Under the pieces are notes generated by a model. That model was not told where the DNA came from. It ran no database searches and worked only from the letters and a program-made list of their open reading frames with translations. Of a stretch of 64,000 nucleotides of DNA, positions 26,993-34,922 are shown one piece after another; position 1 is the stretch's first letter, and each line of letters begins with the position of its first letter. Position numbers and translations under genes: made by a program. Origin of the DNA: Hyphomonas sp. (GTDB lineage Bacteria > Pseudomonadota > Alphaproteobacteria > Caulobacterales > Hyphomonadaceae); contig NZ_JAGYJH010000006.1 of NCBI RefSeq assembly GCF_018402285.1, forward strand, positions 62,001 through 126,000. The letters run 5' to 3'.

Positions 26993-27802
26993 TTACCCCC
27001 GCGCCGCAAACACATGCGCCAGCGCAATCGCCGCCGCTGTCGCCACGTTCACGCTGTCAAACCCCTCCGTCATCGGAATACGCACGGGCCGCGCCCGCCC
27101 GATCATGTCCGCCGGCAGGCCCGGCCCCTCTGCCCCCATCAGCAGCGCCACCCGCTCGGGAATTTTCAGCGAGGGCAGCGGCTCGGCGTCCCTGCGCGGC
27201 GTCAACGCCCACACTTCATGGCCCGCCGTCTCTGCCGCTGCAATCAGATCGTCGCCAGTGCCCCCCTGGCTGAAAGGCAGCCACAGCGCTGCCCCAGAAG
27301 AAACCCGGATCGACTTGCGGTAAAGTGGATCGCAGGAGGCCGCGTCGAGCAACACAGCGCCCGCCCCGAACGCCGCCGCATTGCGGAAACACGCCCCCAC
27401 ATTATCATGGTTGGATAGCTCCGACAGAAGCAGGGCCGTCGAGGGGCCATCCCTGGAAAGAACATCCGCCGGCAGAGCAGCTTCGCCCTTGCGTCCGCAC
27501 GCCAGCACGCCCCGGTGCATCGCAAACCCCGCCACCGCGTCCATCACGCCTTGCGGCGCCACATAAACCGGAACCCCATGCGGCACCTCCGTCAGCCGAT
27601 CGCGGAGCGGGCCCAGCCGCGTCTGGCAAAGGAACAGGCTCTCGACAGGAAACCGACTGCGCCTCAGCAGCGTTTCCAGCGTCACCTTGCCTTCCACGAT
27701 AAAGCGCCCGCCATGACCGCCCGTCAGGTCGCGCTCACGGATGGCAACATACGCCTCCACGCGAGGATCATCGGCAGATTGTATCGGGATAAAATCGGGC
27801 AT
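26993..27802 (-). CDS. TrmH/SpoU-family RNA ribose 2'-O-methyltransferase
   Basis: A 269-residue SPOUT methyltransferase. All three family motifs are present: LSNHDNVGACFRNAAAFGAGAVLLD (motif 1), ALLMGAEGPGLPADM (motif 2) and IPMTEGFDSVNVATAAAI (motif 3), which build the SAM-binding knot. An N-terminal substrate-binding domain (about 1-100) includes GRFIVEGKVTLETLL. The RNA target (rRNA or tRNA) cannot be told from the sequence. The RcnB-like gene lies 30 bases upstream on the same strand. Confidence 0.85.
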   Translation of the reverse strand: MPDFIPIQSADDPRVEAYVAIRERDLTGGHGGRFIVEGKVTLETLLRRSRFPVESLFLCQTRLGPLRDRLTEVPHGVPVYVAPQGVMDAVAGFAMHRGVLACGRKGEAALPADVLSRDGPSTALLLSELSNHDNVGACFRNAAAFGAGAVLLDAASCDPLYRKSIRVSSGAALWLPFSQGGTGDDLIAAAETAGHEVWALTPRRDAEPLPSLKIPERVALLMGAEGPGLPADMIGRARPVRIPMTEGFDSVNVATAAAIALAHVFAARG

Positions 27803-27832
27803 GGCCTCCCATGCCCTGCCTTGCCGGCCGCA

Positions 27833-28165
27833 TCAATCCAGCAGCACGCCAATCATGGCCTGCGCGATCAGCCCGCTTGGCACTTCGACAAGATAGGCGT
27901 CGCGGTCCACGCGCACCCAGCGATGCCCGGCCGGAGCCGCGCCGAGATCGTAGCGCTCCCAGTCCTGGAAATGGACGTCGCGATATTCCGGTGGAAGATG
28001 CTGTCCCTTGCCCCAGATCTTCCTGGTGTGACCGGGGGGTATCTTGCCCTGCTTGGCGAGGCCCGGCGGCAGCTCATTCCCGCGCGGATGCGGGGGATCA
28101 GCAAATGCAAAGGTTCCTGCGCCCAGTACGGCGGCCAGAACCGGAATGACTGTTTTGAACGACAT
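27833..28165 (-). CDS. RcnB-like periplasmic protein
   Basis: A 110-residue exported protein with a signal peptide ending near TFAFADPP (cleavage about residue 22). The mature part has the Pro/Lys-rich KQGKIPPGHTRKIWGKGQHLPPEY and the C-terminal HRWVRVDRDAYLVEV block of the RcnB/anti-virulence-regulator-like family. RcnB of E. coli takes part in nickel and cobalt balance, but most relatives have no known role. The ATG at 28165 begins the signal peptide; the longer frame adds ten non-signal residues. Confidence 0.72.
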   Translation of the reverse strand: MSFKTVIPVLAAVLGAGTFAFADPPHPRGNELPPGLAKQGKIPPGHTRKIWGKGQHLPPEYRDVHFQDWERYDLGAAPAGHRWVRVDRDAYLVEVPSGLIAQAMIGVLLD

Positions 28166-28224
28166 GGCGGAACCTCGTTTCCCTGCCTCGACCAACGCCG
28201 AAGCAGGGGAGAGGTTCCAAGGCG

Positions 28225-29127
28225 TCAGGTGCCGACCGGCAGGCCCTGTTCCTTGGCCATGCGCTTCATCGCCTTCTGGAGCTTCTCGAACGCGCGCACT
28301 TCGATCTGCCGGATACGCTCGCGGCTGACATTGTACTGCTCGGAAAGTTCTTCCAGCGTCTTGGGCTCGTCGATCAGGCGGCGCTCGGTCAGGATATGGC
28401 GTTCTCGCTCGGAGAGGTCTTCCATGGCCTGCGTCAGCAGGGTCATGCGCGCGTCCAGTTCCTGGCGGTTGGCAAAGGTCTCCGCCGTGCCCGGCTCGTC
28501 ATCGGCCAGCCAGTCCTGCCATTCCATGTCGCCGTCAGTGCCCATCGGCACGTTGAGCGAGGCGTCAGAGCCGCTCATCCGGCCGTTCATCGAATAGACT
28601 TCGGTTTCGGTAACGTTCAGCTTCTCGGCAATCAGGCGTGCCTGTTCGGGTTTCAGGTCGCCTTCTTCCAGCGCCTGCATCTCGCCCTTCAGGCGGCGCA
28701 GGTTGAAGAACAGCTTCTTCTGAGCGGCCGTGGTGCCAAGTTTCACAAGGCTCCAGCTGCGCAGGATGTATTCCTGGATCGCGGCGCGGATCCACCACAT
28801 CGCATAGGTCGCGAGGCGGAAGCCCTTGTCCGGATCGAATTTCTTAACCGCCTGCATCAGGCCGACATTGCCTTCGGAAATCACCTCTGCCATCGGCAGG
28901 CCATAGCCGCGATAGCCCATTGCGATCTTCGCCACGAGGCGCAGGTGGGAGGTCACCATCTTCTCGGCCGCTTCGGTGTCTTCGTGTTCGCGCCACCGGC
29001 GCGCCAGCATGAATTCCTCATTCTTCTCGAGCATCGGGAATTTGCGGATTTCGCTCAGATACCGGCTCATGCCCTGTTCGGGGCTGAGGGCGACCGAGCC
29101 TTTGACGTTTGCATTCGCCATGTTCAT
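28225..29127 (-). CDS. rpoH: RNA polymerase heat-shock sigma factor
   Basis: A 300-residue sigma-32 factor. Region 2 includes SEGNVGLMQAVKKFDPDKGFRLATYAMWWIRAAIQEYILRSWS; the RpoH box lies at QKKLFFNLRRLKGEM; region 4 has LSERERHILTERRLIDEPKTLEELSEQYNVSRERIRQIEVRAFEKLQ. Length and motifs match alphaproteobacterial RpoH, which directs heat-shock and, in phototrophs, some singlet-oxygen response genes. A 289-base region upstream should hold its promoters. Alphaproteobacteria often have two rpoH copies; only one is seen here. Confidence 0.95.
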   Translation of the reverse strand: MNMANANVKGSVALSPEQGMSRYLSEIRKFPMLEKNEEFMLARRWREHEDTEAAEKMVTSHLRLVAKIAMGYRGYGLPMAEVISEGNVGLMQAVKKFDPDKGFRLATYAMWWIRAAIQEYILRSWSLVKLGTTAAQKKLFFNLRRLKGEMQALEEGDLKPEQARLIAEKLNVTETEVYSMNGRMSGSDASLNVPMGTDGDMEWQDWLADDEPGTAETFANRQELDARMTLLTQAMEDLSERERHILTERRLIDEPKTLEELSEQYNVSRERIRQIEVRAFEKLQKAMKRMAKEQGLPVGT

Positions 29128-29416
29128 TCCTCCTTATCGGGGCTGGCTCCGTCTTTCGGCTGCCTGTCCCAGTCTTTACGGCTCACCCTGATCCTAGCCC
29201 CGCTCAGCGGCGGCGTCGTCACCGGGCGTGCGCAATTCACTCATCGCGCAGATGCATAAATAGGAATTGAGGCATGCGTGTGGAAGAGGGCCGGGCACGG
29301 GTTTCCGGCCGGGATCACGTCTCCGTGTCAGGCAGCGGCGAGGTGTGCTTTCCGTGCCGCTATGGAGGAGATGTAAGAACGCCCTCAGCGCGTACAAGCG
29401 GTGTCTGGAATTGTCT
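29128..29416. other. Intergenic region upstream of rpoH
   Basis: About 289 bases between the zapE stop and the rpoH start, both on the minus strand. It must contain the rpoH promoter or promoters, but no clear sigma-70 or sigma-32 boxes were recognised by eye. The stretch shows no convincing coding frame and no strong terminator hairpin. Confidence 0.4.
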
Positions 29417-30559
29417 CTATCTTTCAGGGCTATCGCTGAGATCGATGTCTTCCCGCGCCGCCGACAGATAATCCTTCGATCTCATTTCAAACAGCCGGCT
29501 CGCCGTCCGCTCGAACTCGAAAGACCCGTCTCCTGCGGGGTAAAGCGCGTCCGGTTCTGCCGCCGCGCTCGCCACCAGCTTCACCTTGGCTTCGTAGAGC
29601 GCATCGATCAGCCCCGTAAACCGCATCGCCTCATTGCGCTTGACGGGAGAGAGAAGGGGGATGCCCTCCAGGATCACCGTGTGAAAAGTCCCTGCAATTA
29701 CAAGGTAGTCGATGGGCCCCAGTGGCCGCGCGCACAGCTCCTCGAAGGTAAACCGAGCCACCCCGGCCGCCTCCCGGTTGACCATCACCTTGCGGCCCTT
29801 GACCGTCAGCACGCAGTGCTGGGGCTCGGCTCCCAGTGTCAGCCGGTCCCAGGCATTGTCCAGCGCGGCATCGCTCGCTGCGTCCAGCGGGGCATACCAG
29901 ACGGGCGCCTCCACCAGCCGGTCCAGCCGGTAATCACGCGCCGAGGTCAGCTCATGGACTTCGCAACGCTCCTTCAACTCCTTGATAAAAGGTAGGAAAA
30001 GCTGGCGGTTGATGCCGTCCCGGTAGAGGTCGTCAGGGTGGCGGTTGGAGGTTGCCACCACCGTCACCCCCCGCTGGAACAGCTGATCAAACAGCCGCCC
30101 GAGGATCATCGCGTCGGCAATCTGGGTCACCTGAAACTCGTCAAAGCAGAGCAGCTTCGCCTCTGCCGCAATCTGCCTGGCCACTGGCGGGATCGGGTCA
30201 TCTCCGGCCGATTTCACCCGCCAGGGCGAGCGTTTGCGCTCCCGGTCGCCCATCTTCCGCCAGACGCCGAGGCGCTCATGCACCTCGCCCATGAACTCAT
30301 GGAAGTGTACGCGCCGTTTCGGTTTGGTCACGGCCTGCGCAAAGAACAGGTCCATCAGCATCGACTTGCCCCGGCCCACCCCGCCCCAGAGATAGACGCC
30401 GCGTACGGGCTCGGGCTTTGAAAACCAGCCAGGTTCTGGCTGATCGGCGAGGCGCTGCGCCAGATCGTCCAGCAGCCCGGCGGCCTTCGCCTGAACCGGA
30501 TCTTCCGTCAGTGCGCCGCTCGCCACCTTCACTTCATACTTTGCGCGCACCCCGCCCAT
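29417..30559 (-). CDS. zapE: Cell division AFG1-like ATPase
   Basis: A 380-residue AAA-type ATPase of the ZapE/AFG1 family, which modulates the FtsZ ring and is implicated in membrane-protein quality control. Walker A is GVYLWGGVGRGKSMLMDLFF (about residue 55), Walker B is KLLCFDEFQVTQIADAMIL, followed by VVATSNRHPDDLY as sensor. RFTFEELCARPLGPIDYL marks the C-terminal part. The ATG at 30559 is chosen because the longer frame adds residues unlike the family. It follows the rhomboid gene by 14 bases, so the two form an operon. Confidence 0.9.
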   Translation of the reverse strand: MGGVRAKYEVKVASGALTEDPVQAKAAGLLDDLAQRLADQPEPGWFSKPEPVRGVYLWGGVGRGKSMLMDLFFAQAVTKPKRRVHFHEFMGEVHERLGVWRKMGDRERKRSPWRVKSAGDDPIPPVARQIAAEAKLLCFDEFQVTQIADAMILGRLFDQLFQRGVTVVATSNRHPDDLYRDGINRQLFLPFIKELKERCEVHELTSARDYRLDRLVEAPVWYAPLDAASDAALDNAWDRLTLGAEPQHCVLTVKGRKVMVNREAAGVARFTFEELCARPLGPIDYLVIAGTFHTVILEGIPLLSPVKRNEAMRFTGLIDALYEAKVKLVASAAAEPDALYPAGDGSFEFERTASRLFEMRSKDYLSAAREDIDLSDSPER

Positions 30560-30573
30560 GGCCTGATCTGCCC

Positions 30574-31188
30574 TCACCCGAACTTTTCGGCGATCTGCGC
30601 CAGGAAGGACGTCCAAACCCGCGGCTCGACCAGCAGCGTTGTTACAATTCCAACCACCGCACCGCCCAGATGTGCCTCATGCCCGATGATCCGGTCAGCC
30701 CGCTGTGAAAACACATAGCTGAGCACGACAAAAGCGACGCCAAACACGATGCCCCACATCGGAATGATGAACAGGAACAGCAGCATGGAGAAGGGCGCGA
30801 TCATGCAGAAGGCGAGGATGATGCCCGACAGAGCCCCCGACGCGCCCGCCGCGCGGTAGTCCGGATTGTCCCGGTTCCACCAATAGGCCCACACGCTGCC
30901 CCCGATCAGGGACGCAAGGTAGATGATCAGGAAGTTCACGCCCCCCAGCACATGCTCGATCACCGGGCCGAACATGAAGAGGCCATACATGTTCAGGAAA
31001 AGGTGGGGGCCGTTGACATGCAGGAAGCCCGAGCTGATCAGCCGGTGCCATTCGCCCTGGTCCTTCATCGGACCCACCCAAAGGATGTTCTGATTATTGA
31101 ACGGGGCGTTGCGGAAGGCGATCAGGCTGGCAAACACGTTGAGCACAATCAGGGTCAGTGTTGCCGGATAGGAAAAGATGTCTGCCAT
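30574..31188 (-). CDS. Rhomboid-family intramembrane serine protease
   Basis: A 204-residue membrane protein with six hydrophobic segments. Rhomboid landmarks are present: the HxxxN motif HLFLN (His62, Asn66), the active-site serine Ser117 in AAGASGALSG, and the partner histidine His173 in EAHLGG. The WHRLISSGFLHVN stretch fits the L1-loop region. Substrates are unknown. It starts an operon with zapE. The hairpin just upstream (31214-31246) ends the previous transcript on the same strand. Confidence 0.88.
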   Translation of the reverse strand: MADIFSYPATLTLIVLNVFASLIAFRNAPFNNQNILWVGPMKDQGEWHRLISSGFLHVNGPHLFLNMYGLFMFGPVIEHVLGGVNFLIIYLASLIGGSVWAYWWNRDNPDYRAAGASGALSGIILAFCMIAPFSMLLFLFIIPMWGIVFGVAFVVLSYVFSQRADRIIGHEAHLGGAVVGIVTTLLVEPRVWTSFLAQIAEKFG

Positions 31189-31213
31189 GGGTGGGTCGTC
31201 TTTCCCTCAGAAA

Positions 31214-31246
31214 TGCAAAAGCCACCCGAAGCGGCTTCGGGCGGCT
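31214..31246 (-). terminator. Rho-independent terminator after the receiver-domain gene
   Basis: On the minus strand a stem GCCGCCCGAAG/CTTCGGGTGGC (31221-31245, one mismatch) is followed by TTTTGCATTTC. It lies 40 bases past the stop of the gene at 31286-31726 and before the rhomboid start. Confidence 0.7.
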
Positions 31247-31285
31247 TAGCAACTGTGATCGGGGGGCGGCAAGCGCCCAGCCGCT

Positions 31286-31726
31286 TCAGGCGGCGCGAAT
31301 CGCCGGGCGTGCGCCCGCAGCAGGCATCAGTTCCAGCAGGAAATCCTCGAAGGATTCAGGGCGCTGGATGAAGCGATTGAAGTTTAGGGCGGCCTTGAAT
31401 ACGGCCTGCCCATGAATGTTCGCGCCGCAGCGGACGGCCGAGGCCACCACATCGTCGCGCTCAGGCCGGGAAGAGGCCACCGCAATGCGGTGCTTGCCCA
31501 TATTGGCGACGCGGGCGACCGCCATGTCGACATCGTCGCCGGTCTCCGGCAGCTGCAGATCGACGATCACCAGGTCAAAGCGCTCAAGGCGCAGGCGGCG
31601 CTCAGCCGCCAGCAGGCCCTCGGCCATGACAAGATCTACCGGAATACGAGCGCGCGCAGCCTTGTCGGCTGCATGCGCCAGCATCGTACGTACCGGCTCG
31701 TGATCTTCGATCCAGAGAACCTTCAT
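31286..31726 (-). CDS. Single-domain receiver-like protein with degenerate active site
   Basis: A 146-residue protein with the fold of a response-regulator receiver domain and no output domain. The acidic pair sits in VLWIEDHEP, and the phosphoacceptor would be the Asp in LVIVDLQLPETGDD. The Thr/Ser strand reads IAVASSRPE. Where the conserved lysine after beta-5 is expected the sequence is ANIHGQAVF, so the lysine appears to be missing, which would weaken phosphorylation switching. Start ATG at 31726. It diverges from the acyltransferase gene over 241 bases. Partner proteins unknown. Confidence 0.7.
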   Translation of the reverse strand: MKVLWIEDHEPVRTMLAHAADKAARARIPVDLVMAEGLLAAERRLRLERFDLVIVDLQLPETGDDVDMAVARVANMGKHRIAVASSRPERDDVVASAVRCGANIHGQAVFKAALNFNRFIQRPESFEDFLLELMPAAGARPAIRAA

Positions 31727-31967
31727 GAAACTCAACCCCGTTGAAAGTTTTGAATGTGGGCGCGGAAAGAGGTCTTAAGCCGCCGCCCGTCTGATGTTCA
31801 CATTGCCACGGGCGTCTTGCGTCTTGGTAAAGCGAAACTTTCCGAAGTATTGAAATTCCGATGGATTTCAGGGTTTGCCGCAGAAAAGCGGGCTGGCTTC
31901 CCGTTTTCCTGCCCAGGCCGTATGCTTGGCCGCGAATCCACAGGGGCGTAGGGAAGCGCGCGAATTC

Positions 31968-32873
31968 ATGACAGACCAGCCTGCAGCACCCCGAGCGGCC
32001 TCTGTCGCCCTGTCGGCCTTCCTGCCCGAGGAAGAGCGCCGCGACGAACATATTGTCGACGTGCTGATCGAGGAACGCTGTCCCCGCTTGCGCGCCAGCC
32101 CGGCCTGGCCAATCGCCCGGCCGCTGCTTTATTCCATCCTCGGCTATGGCAAGGCCCGCCGTATGGCCGATGAACTCGTCCAGCTGACCGGGCGGGAGAG
32201 TTTTGACCAGCTTTCACGACAGCTTGCGTTCGACATCAGTGTCGATGGGATCGACCGCCTGCCGGAAACGGGCCGCTGCATAGTTGCGGCCAACCATCCG
32301 ACGGGCCTTGCAGACGGGGTCGCCGTCTGGGACCTCCTGAAACAGAAACGGGACGATATAGTCTTTTTCGCCAATGCCGACGCCATCCGCGTCAATCAGC
32401 GGTTTGAGGATGTCATCATCCCGGTCGAATGGGTGGCTGAGAAGCGCTCGCCCGCCAAGACGCGCGAAACCCTGAAGCGGGCCGCCGCTGCCTTCGCTGA
32501 AGAAAAGTGCGTCGTGATTTTTCCCTCCGGCCGCCTCGCCATGAAGCAGGCAGGGCAGATGATCGAGAAGGACTGGTTCCCCACCGTTGTTGGCCTCGCC
32601 CGGAAGCAGAACGCGCCGGTCATTCCGCTCAATCTCGATGCCCGCAACTCGGCGCTTTACTATCTCTTCTGTGATCTCTCCAACGAACTGCGCGACATCA
32701 CCCTCTTCAACGAGCTTCTCAACAAGCGGGGCTCGAAATTCCGCATGACCTTCGGCGAGGCGATCCCGCCGGAGCATCTGGCCGGAGACCCGGTCCCGCT
32801 GACCGAGGCGCTGAAACGCCATGTCTCCTATGCGCTGCTGGAGGACAGGGACGCCCGCTTCCGCCCGGTATGA
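31968..32873 (+). CDS. Lysophospholipid acyltransferase-like protein (PlsC type)
   Basis: A 301-residue glycerolipid acyltransferase-fold protein. The catalytic block is CIVAANHPTGLADGVAV with His110 and Asp116, the NHPxGxxDG form found in putative hemolysin/ornithine-lipid-type acyltransferases, and the substrate-binding [13 protein letters not shown] follows. It has no clear membrane span. Likely substrates are an acyl-ACP or acyl-CoA and a lyso-lipid, but this is inferred. The ATG at 31968 follows AGGGAAG; the upstream extension to 31875 looks non-coding. Confidence 0.75.
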   Translation: MTDQPAAPRAASVALSAFLPEEERRDEHIVDVLIEERCPRLRASPAWPIARPLLYSILGYGKARRMADELVQLTGRESFDQLSRQLAFDISVDGIDRLPETGRCIVAANHPTGLADGVAVWDLLKQKRDDIVFFANADAIRVNQRFEDVIIPVEWVAEKRSPAKTRETLKRAAAAFAEEKCVVIFPSGRLAMKQAGQMIEKDWFPTVVGLARKQNAPVIPLNLDARNSALYYLFCDLSNELRDITLFNELLNKRGSKFRMTFGEAIPPEHLAGDPVPLTEALKRHVSYALLEDRDARFRPV

Positions 32874-32942
32874 ACCGGGCAGGGCGCGCGTTCAAATATC
32901 GATGCTTGCGGGGCCGCCAAATGCGGCCTAGAGCGCCGCGCG

Positions 32943-33434
32943 ATGATCGAGATTGTGCCCGAAACTCCAAGTCTGCATGCCGACGCGATCGAAGCCCTCT
33001 TCGACGTGACCTTCGGCCCGGGCCACTTTGCCAAGACGGCCGAGCGCCTGCGCGAATATTCGCGCTCGCTGCCAGAGATCAACCGGGTGGCGCTTGATGA
33101 CGGCAAGGTGATTGGCGTTTGCCGCGTCTGGCCGCTCGTGGTGGGGCCGGAGCGCATGCAGGCGCTGTTCTATGGACCGGTGGCCGTCGATCCAGCCTAT
33201 CGCGGCAATTTTCTCAGCCTGAAGATCACCGAAGCCGCGCTTGAGGCCGGTAAGGCTGCGGGCTGGCCCGCCGCCATCCTGATTGGTGCCCACAGTCTCT
33301 TTGGAAAGGCGGGCTTTACGATAGTGCCCAGGGGCCGCCTGACCTTCCCGGGCCCGCAAGACCCCGCCCGCATCATGGTGAGGGATCTCGCCGGCGACGC
33401 CAGCCTCCTTGAAGGCCTCGTCACCGCGCCCTGA
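32943..33434 (+). CDS. GNAT-family N-acetyltransferase, YhbS-like
   Basis: A 163-residue acetyltransferase. The central block ALFYGPVAVDPAYRGNFLSLKITEAAL corresponds to the acetyl-CoA-binding motif (normally Q/RxxGxG/A; here RGNFLS, so one glycine is replaced). C-terminal FGKAGFTIVPRGRL is typical of the YhbS type, as is the earlier FDVTFGPGHFAKTAERLRE. The substrate is unknown. Confidence 0.75.
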   Translation: MIEIVPETPSLHADAIEALFDVTFGPGHFAKTAERLREYSRSLPEINRVALDDGKVIGVCRVWPLVVGPERMQALFYGPVAVDPAYRGNFLSLKITEAALEAGKAAGWPAAILIGAHSLFGKAGFTIVPRGRLTFPGPQDPARIMVRDLAGDASLLEGLVTAP

Positions 33435-33551
33435 TTTTTCTTGCAGGGGGCCGGAGGCGCTGACACACTCTGCCTGAGCACGCAGTTCCGCATCCAAACC
33501 TTGCCCGCATCATGAGGCGAGGGAGCGGTCTTCTGCGCCTCGGGAGGAAGT

Positions 33552-34898
33552 ATGGCCGATATTGTCACCGGCCAGGACGAACCGGTCCGGCCACAAGCCG
33601 GGCTGCGCGAAGTTCTGGCATCGCTGCGCCAGCCAAAGGTCGCCATCGCGATGGTCTTCGGCATTGCCACAGGCATGCCGCCCGTCATGGTCGGGGTCAC
33701 GCTCGGCTACTGGCTTCGGCAGGAAGGGGTCGCGCTCACTGCGATCGGATTCATGGGCTGGGTCGGCATCTTCATCGCCACGAAATTCCTCTGGGCGCCG
33801 TTCGTTGACTGGATCAGGTTGCCCATCATCGGAAAGCTCCTCGGCCACCGCCGCTCCTGGATGCTCCTTGGGCAGATCTTCGTCACCATCGGTATTCTCG
33901 GCATGGCGTTCACCGGGCCCTCGGCGGGGCTCGCGGTGTTTGCGGGCTTTGCCATGCTCACCTCTTTTGCCGCAGCCACGCAGGATATTGCCGTCGATGC
34001 CTGGCGCATCGAAAGCGCGCTCGACGAAGAGCAGGACCTGATGGCCTCTGCTTATATCCTGGGCCTTCGCTCAGGATACTTCCTAGGTAATGTGCCGATC
34101 CTGTTTGTCTCCGGCATGATTGGCTGGCAGGCGGCATATGGTTTTGCCTCGCTCGGCGGCATCGCCGGTGTCCTGGCGCTTCTGATTGCACGGGAGCCGG
34201 ACAAGCCGCGTACCTTCGAGGCCCTCACAGGTCTCGGCTCGGTTGGCAGCGCGCTCATCCGCCCCCTGAAGGTATTCTGGCAGGATCACGGAACCGGCGT
34301 ATTCATCTTCCTGCCGCTGGTAGCTCTGTTTTTCCTGCCCGACAGCCTGGTCGTCCCCATGATCGGGCCACTCTACATCGACCTTGGATTTTCCACCACC
34401 GAGATTGCCGGCATGCGGACGGTAATCGGTTTCCCAGCCACATTGGGCGGCGTTGTCGCTGCTGGACTCATCGGCTTGCGTTTTGGAACACTGACGGCCA
34501 TGGCCATCGGCGTCACGCTGGCGGGCGTCTCCAATTTCGGTTTCTCTGCATTGGCCCTTTCCGGCGGATCGAAACTCCTCTGGGCAGTCGTCACGGTCGT
34601 GGAAGGGTTTAGTGGCGGCCTCGCCATGGCCGCCATCGTTGCCTGGGCGAGCCGCCTCACCAACCCGATCGCGACCGCCGCGCAGTTTGCGCTGCTCTCG
34701 TCGCTCATGTCATTCCTTGGCGGCTTCCTTGGAGGCTTTGCGGGCCTTGGCGTGGTTGCCCTGCAGGGCGTCACGGGCTCTTCCATGGGCGGCTTTGCGC
34801 TTTACTTTTCGCTGAGCCCGCTTGCCATTGTCCCGCCCCTCATCCTCATCTGGAGGGTCCGGCGGCGGATGAAAATCGCCAGCGCCCCTGTGCCCTGA
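33552..34898 (+). CDS. AmpG-like MFS permease (PAT family)
   Basis: A 448-residue transporter with about twelve membrane segments. The signature TSFAAATQDIAVDAWRIESA is characteristic of the AmpG/PAT family, whose members import anhydro-muropeptides for cell-wall recycling or transport acetyl-CoA. The N-terminal GIATGMPPVMVGVTLGYWLRQEGV and the loop PFVDWIRLPIIGKLLGHRRSWMLLG support this. No ampD or beta-lactamase gene is adjacent. GGAGGAAGT precedes the ATG. It converges on phoD. Confidence 0.82.
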   Translation: MADIVTGQDEPVRPQAGLREVLASLRQPKVAIAMVFGIATGMPPVMVGVTLGYWLRQEGVALTAIGFMGWVGIFIATKFLWAPFVDWIRLPIIGKLLGHRRSWMLLGQIFVTIGILGMAFTGPSAGLAVFAGFAMLTSFAAATQDIAVDAWRIESALDEEQDLMASAYILGLRSGYFLGNVPILFVSGMIGWQAAYGFASLGGIAGVLALLIAREPDKPRTFEALTGLGSVGSALIRPLKVFWQDHGTGVFIFLPLVALFFLPDSLVVPMIGPLYIDLGFSTTEIAGMRTVIGFPATLGGVVAAGLIGLRFGTLTAMAIGVTLAGVSNFGFSALALSGGSKLLWAVVTVVEGFSGGLAMAAIVAWASRLTNPIATAAQFALLSSLMSFLGGFLGGFAGLGVVALQGVTGSSMGGFALYFSLSPLAIVPPLILIWRVRRRMKIASAPVP

Positions 34899-34922
34899 AG
34901 GGGAGGGGCGCTGGCATCAGGC

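Noticed and set aside
34881..34912. Perfect inverted repeat AGCGCCCCT/AGGGGCGCT between convergent genes
   Set aside because: A stem is possible, but no T-run follows on either strand and half of it lies in the coding end of the AmpG-like gene; left out as a terminator.
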